DNA of 39,583 nt, taken from the NCBI GenBank assembly GCA_964596115.1, contig CAZQRW010000009.1:1-39583 (forward strand), given 5' to 3'. Below the pieces are notes generated by a model. The model did not search any database. It was not told the origin of the DNA and saw only the letters and a program-made list of their open reading frames with translations. Shown here piece by piece: positions 17,792 to 26,500 of this stretch (position 1 is the stretch's first letter; each line of letters starts with the position of its first letter). A program made the translations under genes and the position numbers. This stretch comes from CAZQRW01 sp964596115. Its GTDB lineage: Bacteria; Hydrothermota; UBA3072; B12-G15.

Positions 17792-18469
17792 ATGGTTTTA
17801 TTGATAATGGTTTCTCTTTTGCCTGACTCAGTTTTAAGGTTTGCAAAAGAACTTGAAATGGAAGGAGATATTTTTAGGTCCATAACAGAATATAAAAGGT
17901 ATATATATCTTGTTCCTGATGCAGATTCAATCAGATACAGAATTGCATCAATGTATGAAAAAAATGGATGGTATGGCAATGCCATTAATATTCTGCGAGG
18001 TGTAAAAAGAAAAAACAGCAAATATAAGGTATCTATGGGTAAGCTTTTTTATAGTGCCGGGTACTATGACAGTTGTGATAATTACTGGGATGGAAGGCTA
18101 ATGGGGCTGGTATACCTTCGGAAGGGAGAAATAAATAAAGGAATGAATTATCTAAATCTAAGACAGCCTCCCAGACTTAAAAATCCTGCTTTAGGGATAG
18201 CACTTGCAACAATTGTTCCTGGTTTGGGAAGGGTTTATGCAAACAGGCCAGGTGATGGGATATTTACTCTTTTTACGGTCTTAGTCCCTACTTATTTTTC
18301 ATATAAGTATTATAGAGAGGATAATTATTTAGTTGGTGGGGTGTTTGGAGCTCTCTCGCTGTTTTTTTATGGCGGAAACATCTTTGGTTCGTATATATCG
18401 GTAAAGATTTATAATACTTATATCCTGGATAGGTATATTAGCAATATAGAAAAATGGTTATTGCCATAA
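17792..18469 (+). CDS. TPR plus multi-pass membrane protein, first of a paralogous pair
   Basis: A 225-residue protein with an N-terminal hydrophobic segment, two or three TPR-like helical repeats (about 12-115; FRSITEYKRYIY, then YRIASMYEKNGWYGNAINIL) and a C-terminal membrane region with a glycine-rich IVPGLGRVYANRPGDG motif followed by two or three hydrophobic helices. The PG-G-Y-G-G motif resembles TM2/DUF5683-type membrane domains. Function unknown; position after yidD suggests a role in membrane or envelope assembly. A strong AGGAGG precedes the ATG. It overlaps its paralogue by 16 bases. Confidence 0.75.
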   Translation: MVLLIMVSLLPDSVLRFAKELEMEGDIFRSITEYKRYIYLVPDADSIRYRIASMYEKNGWYGNAINILRGVKRKNSKYKVSMGKLFYSAGYYDSCDNYWDGRLMGLVYLRKGEINKGMNYLNLRQPPRLKNPALGIALATIVPGLGRVYANRPGDGIFTLFTVLVPTYFSYKYYREDNYLVGGVFGALSLFFYGGNIFGSYISVKIYNTYILDRYISNIEKWLLP

Positions 18470-19083
18470 TATTTCTTTTAAATTCTTCTTTTGCAGATTC
18501 CCTATATAAAAACGGTGATTATTTTAGGGCTATATCTGAGTACAAGAGGGAAATATTTTACGGTAGAAGGAACCCAGAAATTTATGCCAGAATAGCAAGA
18601 TCTTATTATAAGCTTGGTAAGCAAGAGGATGCCTTGAAATGGTTTGGGAAGGCTTACTTCTACGATTCTACTTATAAATTTGAATATGCCTGTATCCTTG
18701 CCATTGATAAGAAATTTAACGAGATGAAATGGCTTCATCTAAATGGTTCTTTACAGGAAAAGAAATTGAAAGAAATAGTTGAGAGTGGTGGAAAAGAGGG
18801 GTCATACTGGAAATTATCATTTTTCATTCCAGGTTCTGGACAGATGCTTTCAGGTCATATAAGAGAGGGGCTCTTTTCGCTTTTGTGGAATTCTGCCTGC
18901 CTATATTTAATGTATGATAGAGTAAAAAAGAGAGATATTATTGGTGGAATTTTTGCTTTCAATTATTTCTTGAGATTCTACAGCGGAAATATTTTATCGT
19001 CGAAACATTATGAAAAAGAAAAAAGAATCAGAAGACTTGAAGAAAAACTCAAAAAATTATATTATGTTTCTGAAGAAAAATAA
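18454..19083 (+). CDS. TPR plus membrane protein, second of a paralogous pair
   Basis: A 209-residue paralogue of the preceding gene product. It shares the pattern signal segment, DSLYKNGDYFRAISEYKRE, IYARIARSYYKLGKQEDALKWF, then FFIPGSGQMLSGHIREG and two hydrophobic helices ending with FYSGNILSS, which aligns to FYGGNIFGS in the first copy. It ends in a Lys/Arg/Glu-rich helix (KRIRRLEEKLKKL) that the first copy lacks. It probably forms a complex with its neighbour. There is no clear Shine-Dalgarno; its start lies inside the previous gene. Last gene of the operon, convergent with the fmdB-type gene 8 bases away. Confidence 0.75.
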   Translation: MVIAIIFLLNSSFADSLYKNGDYFRAISEYKREIFYGRRNPEIYARIARSYYKLGKQEDALKWFGKAYFYDSTYKFEYACILAIDKKFNEMKWLHLNGSLQEKKLKEIVESGGKEGSYWKLSFFIPGSGQMLSGHIREGLFSLLWNSACLYLMYDRVKKRDIIGGIFAFNYFLRFYSGNILSSKHYEKEKRIRRLEEKLKKLYYVSEEK

Positions 19084-19091
19084 CACTTTGA

Positions 19092-19358
19092 TTAATCTTT
19101 ATTTTTAGTCTCCGAAGTTTTCTCTTCTTTTTTCTTATTCGATTTATCCTTTACAGGAGAACTAGTCGATGAAGTCTTACCTTTATAATCTGTGGAGTAG
19201 AACCCTTTTCCTTTAAAAACAAGACCAACACTACCTGCAAGAATTCTAAGGGCCTCCCCCCCACATTTAGGGCAGGTTGCTCTGTTACCATCTGTCATAC
19301 TTCTTAATTCCTCAAATTCGTAGCCGCACTTTTTACACTTATAAACGTATATAGGCAT
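19092..19358 (-). CDS. FmdB-type zinc ribbon protein
   Basis: An 88-residue protein with the FmdB/CxxC_CXXC_SSSS regulatory ribbon: MPIYVYKCKKCGYEFE, then CPKCGG, giving two Cys pairs for one zinc. The C-terminal 35 residues are a low-complexity Ser/Thr/Lys/Glu tail. Family members are common but poorly understood and may regulate or assist other proteins. It follows groEL after a 46-base gap that holds a GC-rich hairpin, and has its own AAGGA ribosome site, so it may be expressed partly by read-through from groESL. Confidence 0.88.
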   Translation of the reverse strand: MPIYVYKCKKCGYEFEELRSMTDGNRATCPKCGGEALRILAGSVGLVFKGKGFYSTDYKGKTSSTSSPVKDKSNKKKEEKTSETKNKD

Positions 19359-19381
19359 TTATCAATCCTTATAAAAGAGAT

Positions 19382-19403
19382 GGGCGGGTTGCCCCGCCCT
19401 TTT
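19382..19403 (+). terminator. GC-rich hairpin between groEL and fmdB-type gene
   Basis: A perfect 7-bp stem, GGGCGGG (19382-19388) and CCCGCCC (19393-19399), with loop TTGC, followed on the plus strand by TTTTATT. It stands out in the AT-rich surroundings. On the plus strand it looks like an intrinsic terminator; on the minus strand, where groEL mRNA ends, the tail is only partly U-rich, so it would be an attenuating or 3'-stabilising hairpin there. Confidence 0.75.
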
Positions 19404-19404
19404 A

Positions 19405-21048
19405 TTAATACATTCCACCGTAACCGCCACCAGCTGCTCCGCCTGGCACCTCTGGCGTTTCTTTCTTTTCTGGAATTTCTACAATTAATGCTTCTGTTGT
19501 AACCAACAAACTTGCAACACTGGATGCATTCTGCAGAGCGCTTCTTGTAACCTTTGTTGGATCGATGATCCCTGATTTTACAAGGTCCTCATACTCTCCT
19601 GTGTTAGCATTATATCCAGTATTCCCATCAGCTTCCAATACCTTTCCTACAACAATAGGTCCCTCTTCGCCAGCATTTATTGCGATCATCTTTAGAGGTT
19701 CAACCAGGGCCTTTTTTATAATATTTGCACCGATTTTTTCGTCACCTTCCAGTTTGTTAATCAATTTCTCAAGCTTAGGGATTGAACGAATAAGTGCAAC
19801 TCCACCGCCAGGAATAATTCCTTCCTCAGCTGCCGCTTTGGTAGCATGGAGTGCATCCTCTACCCTTGCTTTCTTCTCTTTCATTTCAACTTCTGTTGCA
19901 GCACCTACCCTTACTACAGCCACGCCACCAGCTAATTTTGCAAGTCTTTCCTGTAGTTTTTCTCTATCATAATCTGAGGTAGTTTCCTCTATTTGAGCCT
20001 TTATCTGTTTTATTCTTCCCTCAATGTCCTCTTTCTTACCCATTCCATCGATGATTGTTGTATTATCCTTATCTATTTTAAGTTTCTTTGCTCTACCCAG
20101 GTCGTTTACCTGAGCACCTTCAAGTTTCATACCAGCTTCTTCTGAAATTACGTTACCTCCAGTAAGTATTGCTATATCTTTTAGCATCTCTTTTCTTCTG
20201 TCGCCATAACCAGGGGCTTTGACGGCTGCGCACTGGAGGGTGCCACGAAGTTTATTTACGACAAGAGTAGCAAGTGCTTCACCCTCTACATCCTCAGCAA
20301 TAATTAGGAGAGGTTTTCCCATTTGTGCTATTTTTTCAAGAAGTGGTAGAAGATCCTTAAGAGAACTTATTTTTTTATCATGGATAAGGATATAAACATC
20401 TTCCAATTCACATGTCATCTTATCTGGGTTGGTAATAAAGTACGGAGAGATATAGCCTCTATCGAACTGCATACCTTCTACGAGTTCGAGTTCTGTCTTG
20501 AGACCTTTTCCCTCTTCAGCGGTAATTACGCCGTCTTTACCTACTTTGTCCATTGCTTCTGCAATTATCTGTCCAATTTCGGCATCGTTGTTTGCAGAAA
20601 TTGTAGCAACCTGTTCAATTTCCTTTTTATCGGTTACTTCCTCTGAAATAGACCTTAGATATTCGACCACTTCATCCACCGCTTTTTCAATTCCACGCTT
20701 CAATGCCATGGCATTGGCACCAGCAGTAACATTTTTCATTCCTTCTTTAAAGATCGCTTCCGCAAGTACGGTAGCAGTTGTAGTCCCATCACCTGCAACA
20801 TCACTCGTCTTTGATGCCACTTCTCTTACCATCTGGGCTCCCATATTCTCAAATGGGTCCTTCAACTCAATCTCTTTTGCAACAGTTACTCCATCTTTTG
20901 TGACTGTTGGAGCACCCCATTTTTTTTCAATCATAACATTTCTTCCTTTGGGACCAAGAGTAACCTTAACTGCTGCAGCTAGTTTTTCTACTCCAGTTAG
21001 AATCTGCTTTCTTGCCTCTTCAGAATATTTTATGTCCTTTGCCGCCAT
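19405..21048 (-). CDS. groEL: Chaperonin GroEL (60 kDa)
   Basis: ATP-driven folding chamber that works with GroES. The 547-residue protein has the canonical start (AAKDIKYSEEARK), the ATP site GDGTTTATVLAEA, the VKAPGYGDRRK apical segment, GGGVAL and the flexible Gly-rich tail GGGYGGMY. Nothing is missing. AGGAGG precedes the ATG, which lies 10 bases after the groES stop. No CIRCE-type inverted repeat was seen upstream of the operon. Confidence 0.99.
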   Translation of the reverse strand: MAAKDIKYSEEARKQILTGVEKLAAAVKVTLGPKGRNVMIEKKWGAPTVTKDGVTVAKEIELKDPFENMGAQMVREVASKTSDVAGDGTTTATVLAEAIFKEGMKNVTAGANAMALKRGIEKAVDEVVEYLRSISEEVTDKKEIEQVATISANNDAEIGQIIAEAMDKVGKDGVITAEEGKGLKTELELVEGMQFDRGYISPYFITNPDKMTCELEDVYILIHDKKISSLKDLLPLLEKIAQMGKPLLIIAEDVEGEALATLVVNKLRGTLQCAAVKAPGYGDRRKEMLKDIAILTGGNVISEEAGMKLEGAQVNDLGRAKKLKIDKDNTTIIDGMGKKEDIEGRIKQIKAQIEETTSDYDREKLQERLAKLAGGVAVVRVGAATEVEMKEKKARVEDALHATKAAAEEGIIPGGGVALIRSIPKLEKLINKLEGDEKIGANIIKKALVEPLKMIAINAGEEGPIVVGKVLEADGNTGYNANTGEYEDLVKSGIIDPTKVTRSALQNASSVASLLVTTEALIVEIPEKKETPEVPGGAAGGGYGGMY

Positions 21049-21058
21049 GTTTACCTCC

Positions 21059-21340
21059 TTAGCTTTTGATTATTCCAAGAATATCATCTTCATTCAAGAT
21101 GAGATACTCTTCGCCTTCAATATCCACTTCAGTGCCTGCATACTTGCCAAATATAATTTTGTCGCCTTTTTTTACTGGAAGTGGTTCATCGTCCTTACCA
21201 ACATCTGCCACCTCGATAACCTTTCCGATCTGTGGTTTTTCCTTTGCAGTATCAGGAATAATAATTCCCCCTACCTTCTTCTCTTCTTCTTCTTCTGTTC
21301 TCTTTGCAAGCACCCTTCTTCCAACAGGTTTAACCTTCAT
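21059..21340 (-). CDS. groES: Co-chaperonin GroES (10 kDa)
   Basis: Heptameric lid of the GroEL chamber. The 93-residue protein has the usual start (MKVKPVGRRVLAKR), a mobile loop with VGGIIIPDTAKEKPQ, GKYAGTEV and a C-terminal EDDILGII. A run of five Glu in the N-terminal loop region is slightly unusual. A strong AGGAGGT lies before the ATG. First gene of groES-groEL. Confidence 0.98.
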   Translation of the reverse strand: MKVKPVGRRVLAKRTEEEEEKKVGGIIIPDTAKEKPQIGKVIEVADVGKDDEPLPVKKGDKIIFGKYAGTEVDIEGEEYLILNEDDILGIIKS

Positions 21341-21389
21341 TTATACCTCCTTATTTATCGGTTGTACATATCTCTCCTAAACACTAATA

Positions 21390-21417
21390 ATATTAGAACG
21401 ATTATCAGATTTGTCAA
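21390..21417 (-). promoter_or_regulatory. Promoter of groESL
   Basis: Minus strand: TTGACA (21417-21412), a 16-base spacer and TAATAT (21395-21390). The predicted leader is about 42 bases with AGGAGGT. No CIRCE element (TTAGCACTC...GAGTGCTAA) or other clear heat-shock operator is present, so heat control, if any, works differently. Confidence 0.7.
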
Positions 21418-21603
21418 GACCCCGAAGAGGAAAAAATATATTATATAGTTGATTGGATATCAAATCATTAGCATATAGTTTGGGGAAAAAATTCAGAGAC
21501 TTCAAAAAAATGGTATTGGAAAAATAAAAAGTAAAATAATAGATCGCAGTGTTATTTTCATCAATCTTAAAGAAAACTTAGGGTTACAGAAAGTTATTTT
21601 CAA
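21418..21603. other. AT-rich intergenic region between groES and flippase promoters
   Basis: Together with both promoters, the gene-free stretch is 298 bases (21341-21638). I see no ORF or RNA gene. It contains an imperfect dyad at 21451-21466 (GATTGGAT/ATCAAATC, one mismatch) and the octamer ATATAGTT twice, 30 bases apart (21443 and 21473). These could be binding sites, but AT-rich DNA yields such patterns by chance. Confidence 0.4.
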
Positions 21604-21632
21604 TTGACATATACTTTACCTTTCTATATACT
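21604..21632 (+). promoter_or_regulatory. Promoter of flippase gene, leaderless type
   Basis: TTGACA (21604-21609), a 17-base spacer and TATACT (21627-21632). Six bases follow before the ATG at 21639, so the transcript should start at the start codon. Confidence 0.78.
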
Positions 21633-21638
21633 TTTCCT

Positions 21639-22895
21639 ATGGCACAGGGAGTTAAAAAAGGGTCAATTTATAGTTTGATAGGGCAGGGCGGTGCAGCATT
21701 CTTTGTATTTCTTTTTCAAGCCATTGCGGCAAGAATGCTTGGGACAGCTCGCTTTGGATCACTAAGCTTATTTTACTCACTTGTTTTGATGTTTGCAGCA
21801 GTACTGTCATCTGGAATAAACGATACAATAGTAAAAAATATTTCTTTTTATGAAGCTGCAAGAAAAGATAAAGAAATAAGATTTGTTTACAGGAGATCGA
21901 TCTTTCTTTTCGTTATTTTTTCCGCTATTTTAACAGTGTTGGTGGTAATTTTTTTAAGATATATATCCCTGAGGTTCTTTGATGGGAAAGTAATTATTGC
22001 ATTTGAGTTTCTGATTGGAGTCTTGCTATTTTCAATCTATCGTATTTTCTTTTCTGTAATAATTGGCAAAAGGGAATTTCATTTTGTTTCACTTTTTCTT
22101 ATTCTTCAGAGTATGTTTCTTTTGATTGGTGTTTTGGTAGGACTCTTGTTTAGAAAAGATGTTGTCACGGCAAATATGGGAATTGCACTTAGCCCCATAA
22201 TACCATTAATACTTGTGGTAACCCTTATTTCAAGGAATGGCTGGGTTTCTTTTAGAGGCGAGACATCGTTCATTAAAGGAGTTAATATATTTATTATTGG
22301 GATGAGCATACTCAGTTTTCTTGACATATTTTTGCTAAGGCTCGGTCCTGTATTAATAAAGTTATTAGGTGGGGTAAATGCAAATTTTTATAATGGCCTT
22401 TACAGTGCTATCTTTATGCCCCTTAGTTTTACCAGGACTATTACGATAGCTCTTTTTACTTCATTGTTTCCTAATATCTCAAGGGCATTTGGAGAAAATA
22501 ATATGGAACAGGTAAGGAGGTATGTCTTGAAGAGTACTGGTTTAGTACTCGGGATTGTAACTGCTGTATCTATTATATTTTATTTCTGGGGACCAATAAT
22601 TGTGAGAATTATATATGGCAGTAATTATGTGGTTAACAGAATTGATTGTGTTCTTATCTCTCTTGTACTTGGATTTTATCTTCTTGGAAGGTTAAATAAT
22701 AGGATACTCATTGCAGGTGGATTTTACAGAGTTTCGTTATTCTCAATTATTGCTTCACTTTCTATTGCAATAATTGTATCATTGCTTCTCAAAATTGCAG
22801 TGATGCCCAGAGTGGAGGTTGCCCTCCTTGCGGGGACATTTACATACGCAATTACACAAGTTTATTTCATCATTTTTAAAAGTAAATTTATTTAA
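21639..22895 (+). CDS. Polysaccharide flippase (Wzx/MATE-like, MOP superfamily)
   Basis: A 418-residue protein with about twelve hydrophobic helices and the N-terminal pattern of lipid-linked oligosaccharide flippases (KKGSIYSLIGQGGAAFFVFLFQ shortened here: about residues 6-27, then ARMLGTARFGSLSLF). It would move undecaprenyl-linked sugar units across the cytoplasmic membrane. It faces a convergent group of sugar-transfer genes, which supports that role. The ATG is 6 bases after a TATACT box. Its TAA stop shares the palindrome TTAA with the stop of the convergent YfhO-type gene. Confidence 0.85.
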   Translation: MAQGVKKGSIYSLIGQGGAAFFVFLFQAIAARMLGTARFGSLSLFYSLVLMFAAVLSSGINDTIVKNISFYEAARKDKEIRFVYRRSIFLFVIFSAILTVLVVIFLRYISLRFFDGKVIIAFEFLIGVLLFSIYRIFFSVIIGKREFHFVSLFLILQSMFLLIGVLVGLLFRKDVVTANMGIALSPIIPLILVVTLISRNGWVSFRGETSFIKGVNIFIIGMSILSFLDIFLLRLGPVLIKLLGGVNANFYNGLYSAIFMPLSFTRTITIALFTSLFPNISRAFGENNMEQVRRYVLKSTGLVLGIVTAVSIIFYFWGPIIVRIIYGSNYVVNRIDCVLISLVLGFYLLGRLNNRILIAGGFYRVSLFSIIASLSIAIIVSLLLKIAVMPRVEVALLAGTFTYAITQVYFIIFKSKFI

Positions 22896-25270
22896 CGTTC
22901 TCTTTTCTTATTCGGAATGAAAAACCCCAGAAGAAAAATAACGTATCCAATGAAGGAGAGAACTATTCCCTTCCTTTCTTCCTTACCATTATAGACCATC
23001 TCTACTTTATGGTTGCCTCTGGGTATTTCTATACCCCTGAATAAGAAATTTGTTCTGTATACCCGTACTTTCTTACCATCAACAATTGCTATCCAGGCGG
23101 GATGCCAATTCTCAGAAAAAACAAGTATGCCCGGGGTATTGGTTGAAATATTTACTATCATTCTGTTGGGGGTATAGGATGAAAAATGTAACTTATAATC
23201 AGGGATAATTTTATTATCTGCTTTATATGAGGGAGTCCCATCAATAAAACATGAATCCAGAGGAGAGAATTCACTTTTTGCAACTCGGTTGAGAACATCA
23301 TTATAGTTTTTGTTCACGATGTACTTATGAACCAGATAAGCCCTTGGAACGGCAAATGGATTGTTAAAGATGACGTAATTGTTATCCCTGTATATTTCCT
23401 CAAACCTTGCAAGGAAGTTTCTCCATTGAATTATTTCCTGTTGGACATTCTTCGAATATCTTGATATATCTTCCGGGAGAGGCTTATCGATAAGGTATTT
23501 TACATTTAGTAGATCAATCAATTTAGGGTTATAGATAAGTTTTTTTGGCTGGAACATAACAGATTTTCCGGCACCAATATATTCCTGATATATCTTTAGG
23601 GGGTTTGGGCTATACCCTCCTATATTCTGTATACCATTAAGCACAAGGAGTCCATCCTTATCGTGTTCATATCTCAGGGGGAAGATTCTGTATATAGAAT
23701 TGTCTTTCTTTAAGAAGTTTACTACTTCATCAGGAGCATATAGTACCCTTGGGCCAGGGACAGCTTTCAAGAATTTTTTCTCTACGGGCCACATCTCTAC
23801 AAGAAATACAAGACCCATCACAGCAATTATCCATTCCTTATATTTTTTATTCTTTGTTGAGAAAAGAATTAACCCAGAGTAAATTAATGAGAAAAGAAAC
23901 GAAATCCAGAAACCAGCCATTAACAATGGATAGTTCTTATATATGTTCTGGAGCTTAGCCTGAATGAGGTCCCTGCCATAAGCGTATTTTAATTTAAATG
24001 AAATAAACCTTGATAGATTTGATTCAATACCTGACCTACCAACAGAGAAGATAAGGGCAAGCAAGACAATAAAACCTATGAAACCGAACAGATAATATAT
24101 TCTTTTTTTATCCCACTTAAAGTTATTGAGAAATATGGCACCTATTACAACCATTGCAAAGACAGTTTGATAAAATATCATTGCAGGTGCTCGGAATTTC
24201 TGAATTCCAGGAATTAAATAATAATATATCCTATAAACAAAGGTATGCCCGCCCCAAGCAAAGAGGAGTGTAAGACCAAAAATCCAGATGAAAAATTTAA
24301 CTAACCCCCTTTTTCTTTCGAAAATTAAACCCCCAAAGAACAAAAGAATTAGAAAAATACCTGTGAATTCTGTATGGAGCTTGAAATAATTTCTGCCCCA
24401 GTAGTTATTAAGCACTCCGGAAAAATGTGGATTAAAAAGATCAAATGTTTCCTCAGGGGGCATTGACCAGGATGTGGCGTATGCATATCCCCTTGATGTT
24501 CCTCTGGCAGTATATGGCAGATTCATCTTAACGGGGAAAATGTAAAAGGAGTACATAAGTCCACTTATGATTATCGTAAAAATTAAATAGGAGATAATTT
24601 TAACGAATTCCTTCTTATGAAAATCTGTCCTATTTGTTATGAGATACCAAACTACGAAGGCAAGAATTGTTGGTATGTAGTAATATGCCATTTGGAAATG
24701 ACCCATTAGAAGGCTTAATCCACCTGTTCCACCTGCCAAGATAAAATATCTTACTCTTTTTGATTTAAGACCCATGAAAATCAGGTAAAAAACCATTGGG
24801 AAGAGTGCTGCACTGACTGTTCTATTGAGGTGCCCACCCTGGGTTGTTGAAACAATTACACCACTCCATCCATAGAGAAGTCCCCCAAGGATGGAAAAAT
24901 ACTTTTTTAGACCTATATTTTTAAGGAATAAATAAGTACCAAAACAGGCAATTGCTATTATAAAGATATATGTTAAAACATATACTATGTGGGTAGGTAA
25001 AAGGAATCGGATAAGCATTGAGGGTGTCATAATATCCCCAAAGAAAGTGCCTACTGTAAGGTTTCCAGATGAGACATATGGACTCCAGAAAGCTAAATGA
25101 TGAAATTTTTTTATAAAATTTGTCATCCATACTCTATTTGCATAGGAGCCTAACAACCAATCACTGCCATAAAGCATTATTTTACTCGACATATATCTAT
25201 AAAAATAGATAAAGGATAAAAAAAGGTAACCAAAGAAAACACTGAGGTCATAAAATCTGTATTTTTTCAT
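22892..25270 (-). CDS. YfhO-family membrane protein (GT-C-like)
   Basis: A 792-residue polytopic membrane protein of the YfhO type. It starts with a transmembrane segment, then an extracytoplasmic loop containing GSDWLLGSYANR, then about a dozen helices (about 85-490), a large extracytoplasmic domain (about 510-760) with an RAYLVHKY strand and FSENWHPAWIA, and a last helix near the C-terminus. YfhO proteins resemble GT-C glycosyltransferases using lipid-linked sugars, and in Firmicutes help glycosylate lipoteichoic acid. The exact donor and acceptor are unknown here. The ribosome site AGGAGG lies in the end of the GT4 gene, so the two are co-transcribed. Confidence 0.83.
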   Translation of the reverse strand: MKKYRFYDLSVFFGYLFLSFIYFYRYMSSKIMLYGSDWLLGSYANRVWMTNFIKKFHHLAFWSPYVSSGNLTVGTFFGDIMTPSMLIRFLLPTHIVYVLTYIFIIAIACFGTYLFLKNIGLKKYFSILGGLLYGWSGVIVSTTQGGHLNRTVSAALFPMVFYLIFMGLKSKRVRYFILAGGTGGLSLLMGHFQMAYYYIPTILAFVVWYLITNRTDFHKKEFVKIISYLIFTIIISGLMYSFYIFPVKMNLPYTARGTSRGYAYATSWSMPPEETFDLFNPHFSGVLNNYWGRNYFKLHTEFTGIFLILLFFGGLIFERKRGLVKFFIWIFGLTLLFAWGGHTFVYRIYYYLIPGIQKFRAPAMIFYQTVFAMVVIGAIFLNNFKWDKKRIYYLFGFIGFIVLLALIFSVGRSGIESNLSRFISFKLKYAYGRDLIQAKLQNIYKNYPLLMAGFWISFLFSLIYSGLILFSTKNKKYKEWIIAVMGLVFLVEMWPVEKKFLKAVPGPRVLYAPDEVVNFLKKDNSIYRIFPLRYEHDKDGLLVLNGIQNIGGYSPNPLKIYQEYIGAGKSVMFQPKKLIYNPKLIDLLNVKYLIDKPLPEDISRYSKNVQQEIIQWRNFLARFEEIYRDNNYVIFNNPFAVPRAYLVHKYIVNKNYNDVLNRVAKSEFSPLDSCFIDGTPSYKADNKIIPDYKLHFSSYTPNRMIVNISTNTPGILVFSENWHPAWIAIVDGKKVRVYRTNFLFRGIEIPRGNHKVEMVYNGKEERKGIVLSFIGYVIFLLGFFIPNKKRER

Positions 25271-25271
25271 T

Positions 25272-26408
25272 TTACCTCCTTCTTTTTACTATCGTAGCGT
25301 TTGTTAAAGACTGAAAGATTTTTTTCCCATAATTATTCCAATTATAGCGAAGATCAAAGGATTCTATCTTCACCTTTAAATTTTTCATGATCTCCTTAGA
25401 GAAGATGATTTTCTTGATAATGCTATAAACCGATAATGGGTCTGTTTTTGAGATTGCGTTTTTTCCAAGTGCGAATTCTGATAGTCCCTTGACGTTTGTC
25501 ACAACATATGGTAATCCACAGCTTATAGACAACATAATTACTCCGCTTTGCGAGTCAAATTTTTTGTATGGGAGTATTAATAAATCTGAGGCAGAAAAAT
25601 ATATCGGGACTTCCTTATCAGGTATAAACTCATTTTTCAATAGTATCCTTGAATTTATATTAGGGTCGAATGAATCAATTATCTGTTTGTATTTATTAAA
25701 ATCCCTCCATGGTCTTCCTGCTACGATAAGCCAGACGTTTTTATTTTCATTTGCTAGCATTTTAAATGACTCAAGTAGTATATCGAGTCCTTTATAAGGG
25801 CGCATATTTCCAAAAAATAATAAAACTTTTGCATTATCAGGAATACTCAACTTTTCTCTTGCATCTTTACGTGAGATTCTATTACAAGGGTATGTGCCAT
25901 AATGAATAATATTGATTGATTTGTGATTAATTGATTCTGCTGATGCCCTGGTATGTACAATGACTTTATCCACCAATTTTATCCATGTATTAAAGAGAAG
26001 TCTCTCACCGAAGATAGTTTCATGAGAAAGAGGGTTGTGAAGCTCTGCCATAATGATTTTCTTTTTTCTTTTAAATAGATATGAGAGAAAGATATAGTGA
26101 GGAAGTTGAACTATATTCCACCATTCAAATAAGATAACAGGTGCGGTAGTTAATTTATAGGTATTTATCCAGGAAAATGGGTTAAAGATGTTTAAAGTAT
26201 AATTAACCTCAATATTTCCGCTTGACTTTAAAGATTTACCGTATCTAATTTTTTTTATTTTTAAAAATGGAGGATAAAAATAATAATAACCAAATAATTG
26301 AAGATCAAAGTATTGTGAAAGGGACTTTATCATTGGTAAAGAGAAGTTGCTAATACCGAGAATAGGGGGGAGGCTGGTGATTATGGCTAAGTTCTTATCT
26401 TGTTTCAT
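25272..26408 (-). CDS. Group 1 (GT4) glycosyltransferase
   Basis: A 378-residue GT-B fold enzyme. The C-terminal half has typical GT4 segments: VLLFFGNMRPYKGLDILLES, WLIVAGRPW, FIPDKEVPIYFSASDLLILPY and the donor-binding QSGVIMLSISCGLPYVV, where the usual first Glu of the EX7E motif is not obvious. The N-terminal domain begins with a PPILGISNFS loop. It probably adds a sugar to a lipid-linked glycan in the cytoplasm; the sugar is unknown. The ATG is 6 bases after TATAAT, so it has its own leaderless promoter despite following the TagF-like gene on the same strand. Confidence 0.85.
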   Translation of the reverse strand: MKQDKNLAIITSLPPILGISNFSLPMIKSLSQYFDLQLFGYYYFYPPFLKIKKIRYGKSLKSSGNIEVNYTLNIFNPFSWINTYKLTTAPVILFEWWNIVQLPHYIFLSYLFKRKKKIIMAELHNPLSHETIFGERLLFNTWIKLVDKVIVHTRASAESINHKSINIIHYGTYPCNRISRKDAREKLSIPDNAKVLLFFGNMRPYKGLDILLESFKMLANENKNVWLIVAGRPWRDFNKYKQIIDSFDPNINSRILLKNEFIPDKEVPIYFSASDLLILPYKKFDSQSGVIMLSISCGLPYVVTNVKGLSEFALGKNAISKTDPLSVYSIIKKIIFSKEIMKNLKVKIESFDLRYNWNNYGKKIFQSLTNATIVKRRR

Positions 26409-26414
26409 AAAAAG

Positions 26415-26442
26415 ATTATATTGTAATTTCTAACTTTGTAAA
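26415..26442 (-). promoter_or_regulatory. Promoter of GT4-YfhO genes, leaderless type
   Basis: Minus strand: TTTACA (26442-26437), a 16-base spacer and TATAAT (26420-26415), then 6 bases to the ATG at 26408. It lies in the 92-base gap after the TagF-like gene. Confidence 0.77.
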
Positions 26443-26500
26443 TAAAAAATGTACCTAAAAGATCCTTATATTGAAAATCCATTTTGGTGCGGTATGACCC

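Noticed and set aside
21341..21420. Possible CIRCE heat-shock operator upstream of groES
   Set aside because: The sequence TTAGTGTTTA is only a partial look-alike; the nine-base arms and spacing of CIRCE are absent.
20498..21448. A 316-codon open frame on the plus strand opposite groEL/groES
   Set aside because: It mirrors groEL codon structure, has no ribosome site or recognisable domain, and runs across the groES promoter. It is a shadow of the chaperonin genes.
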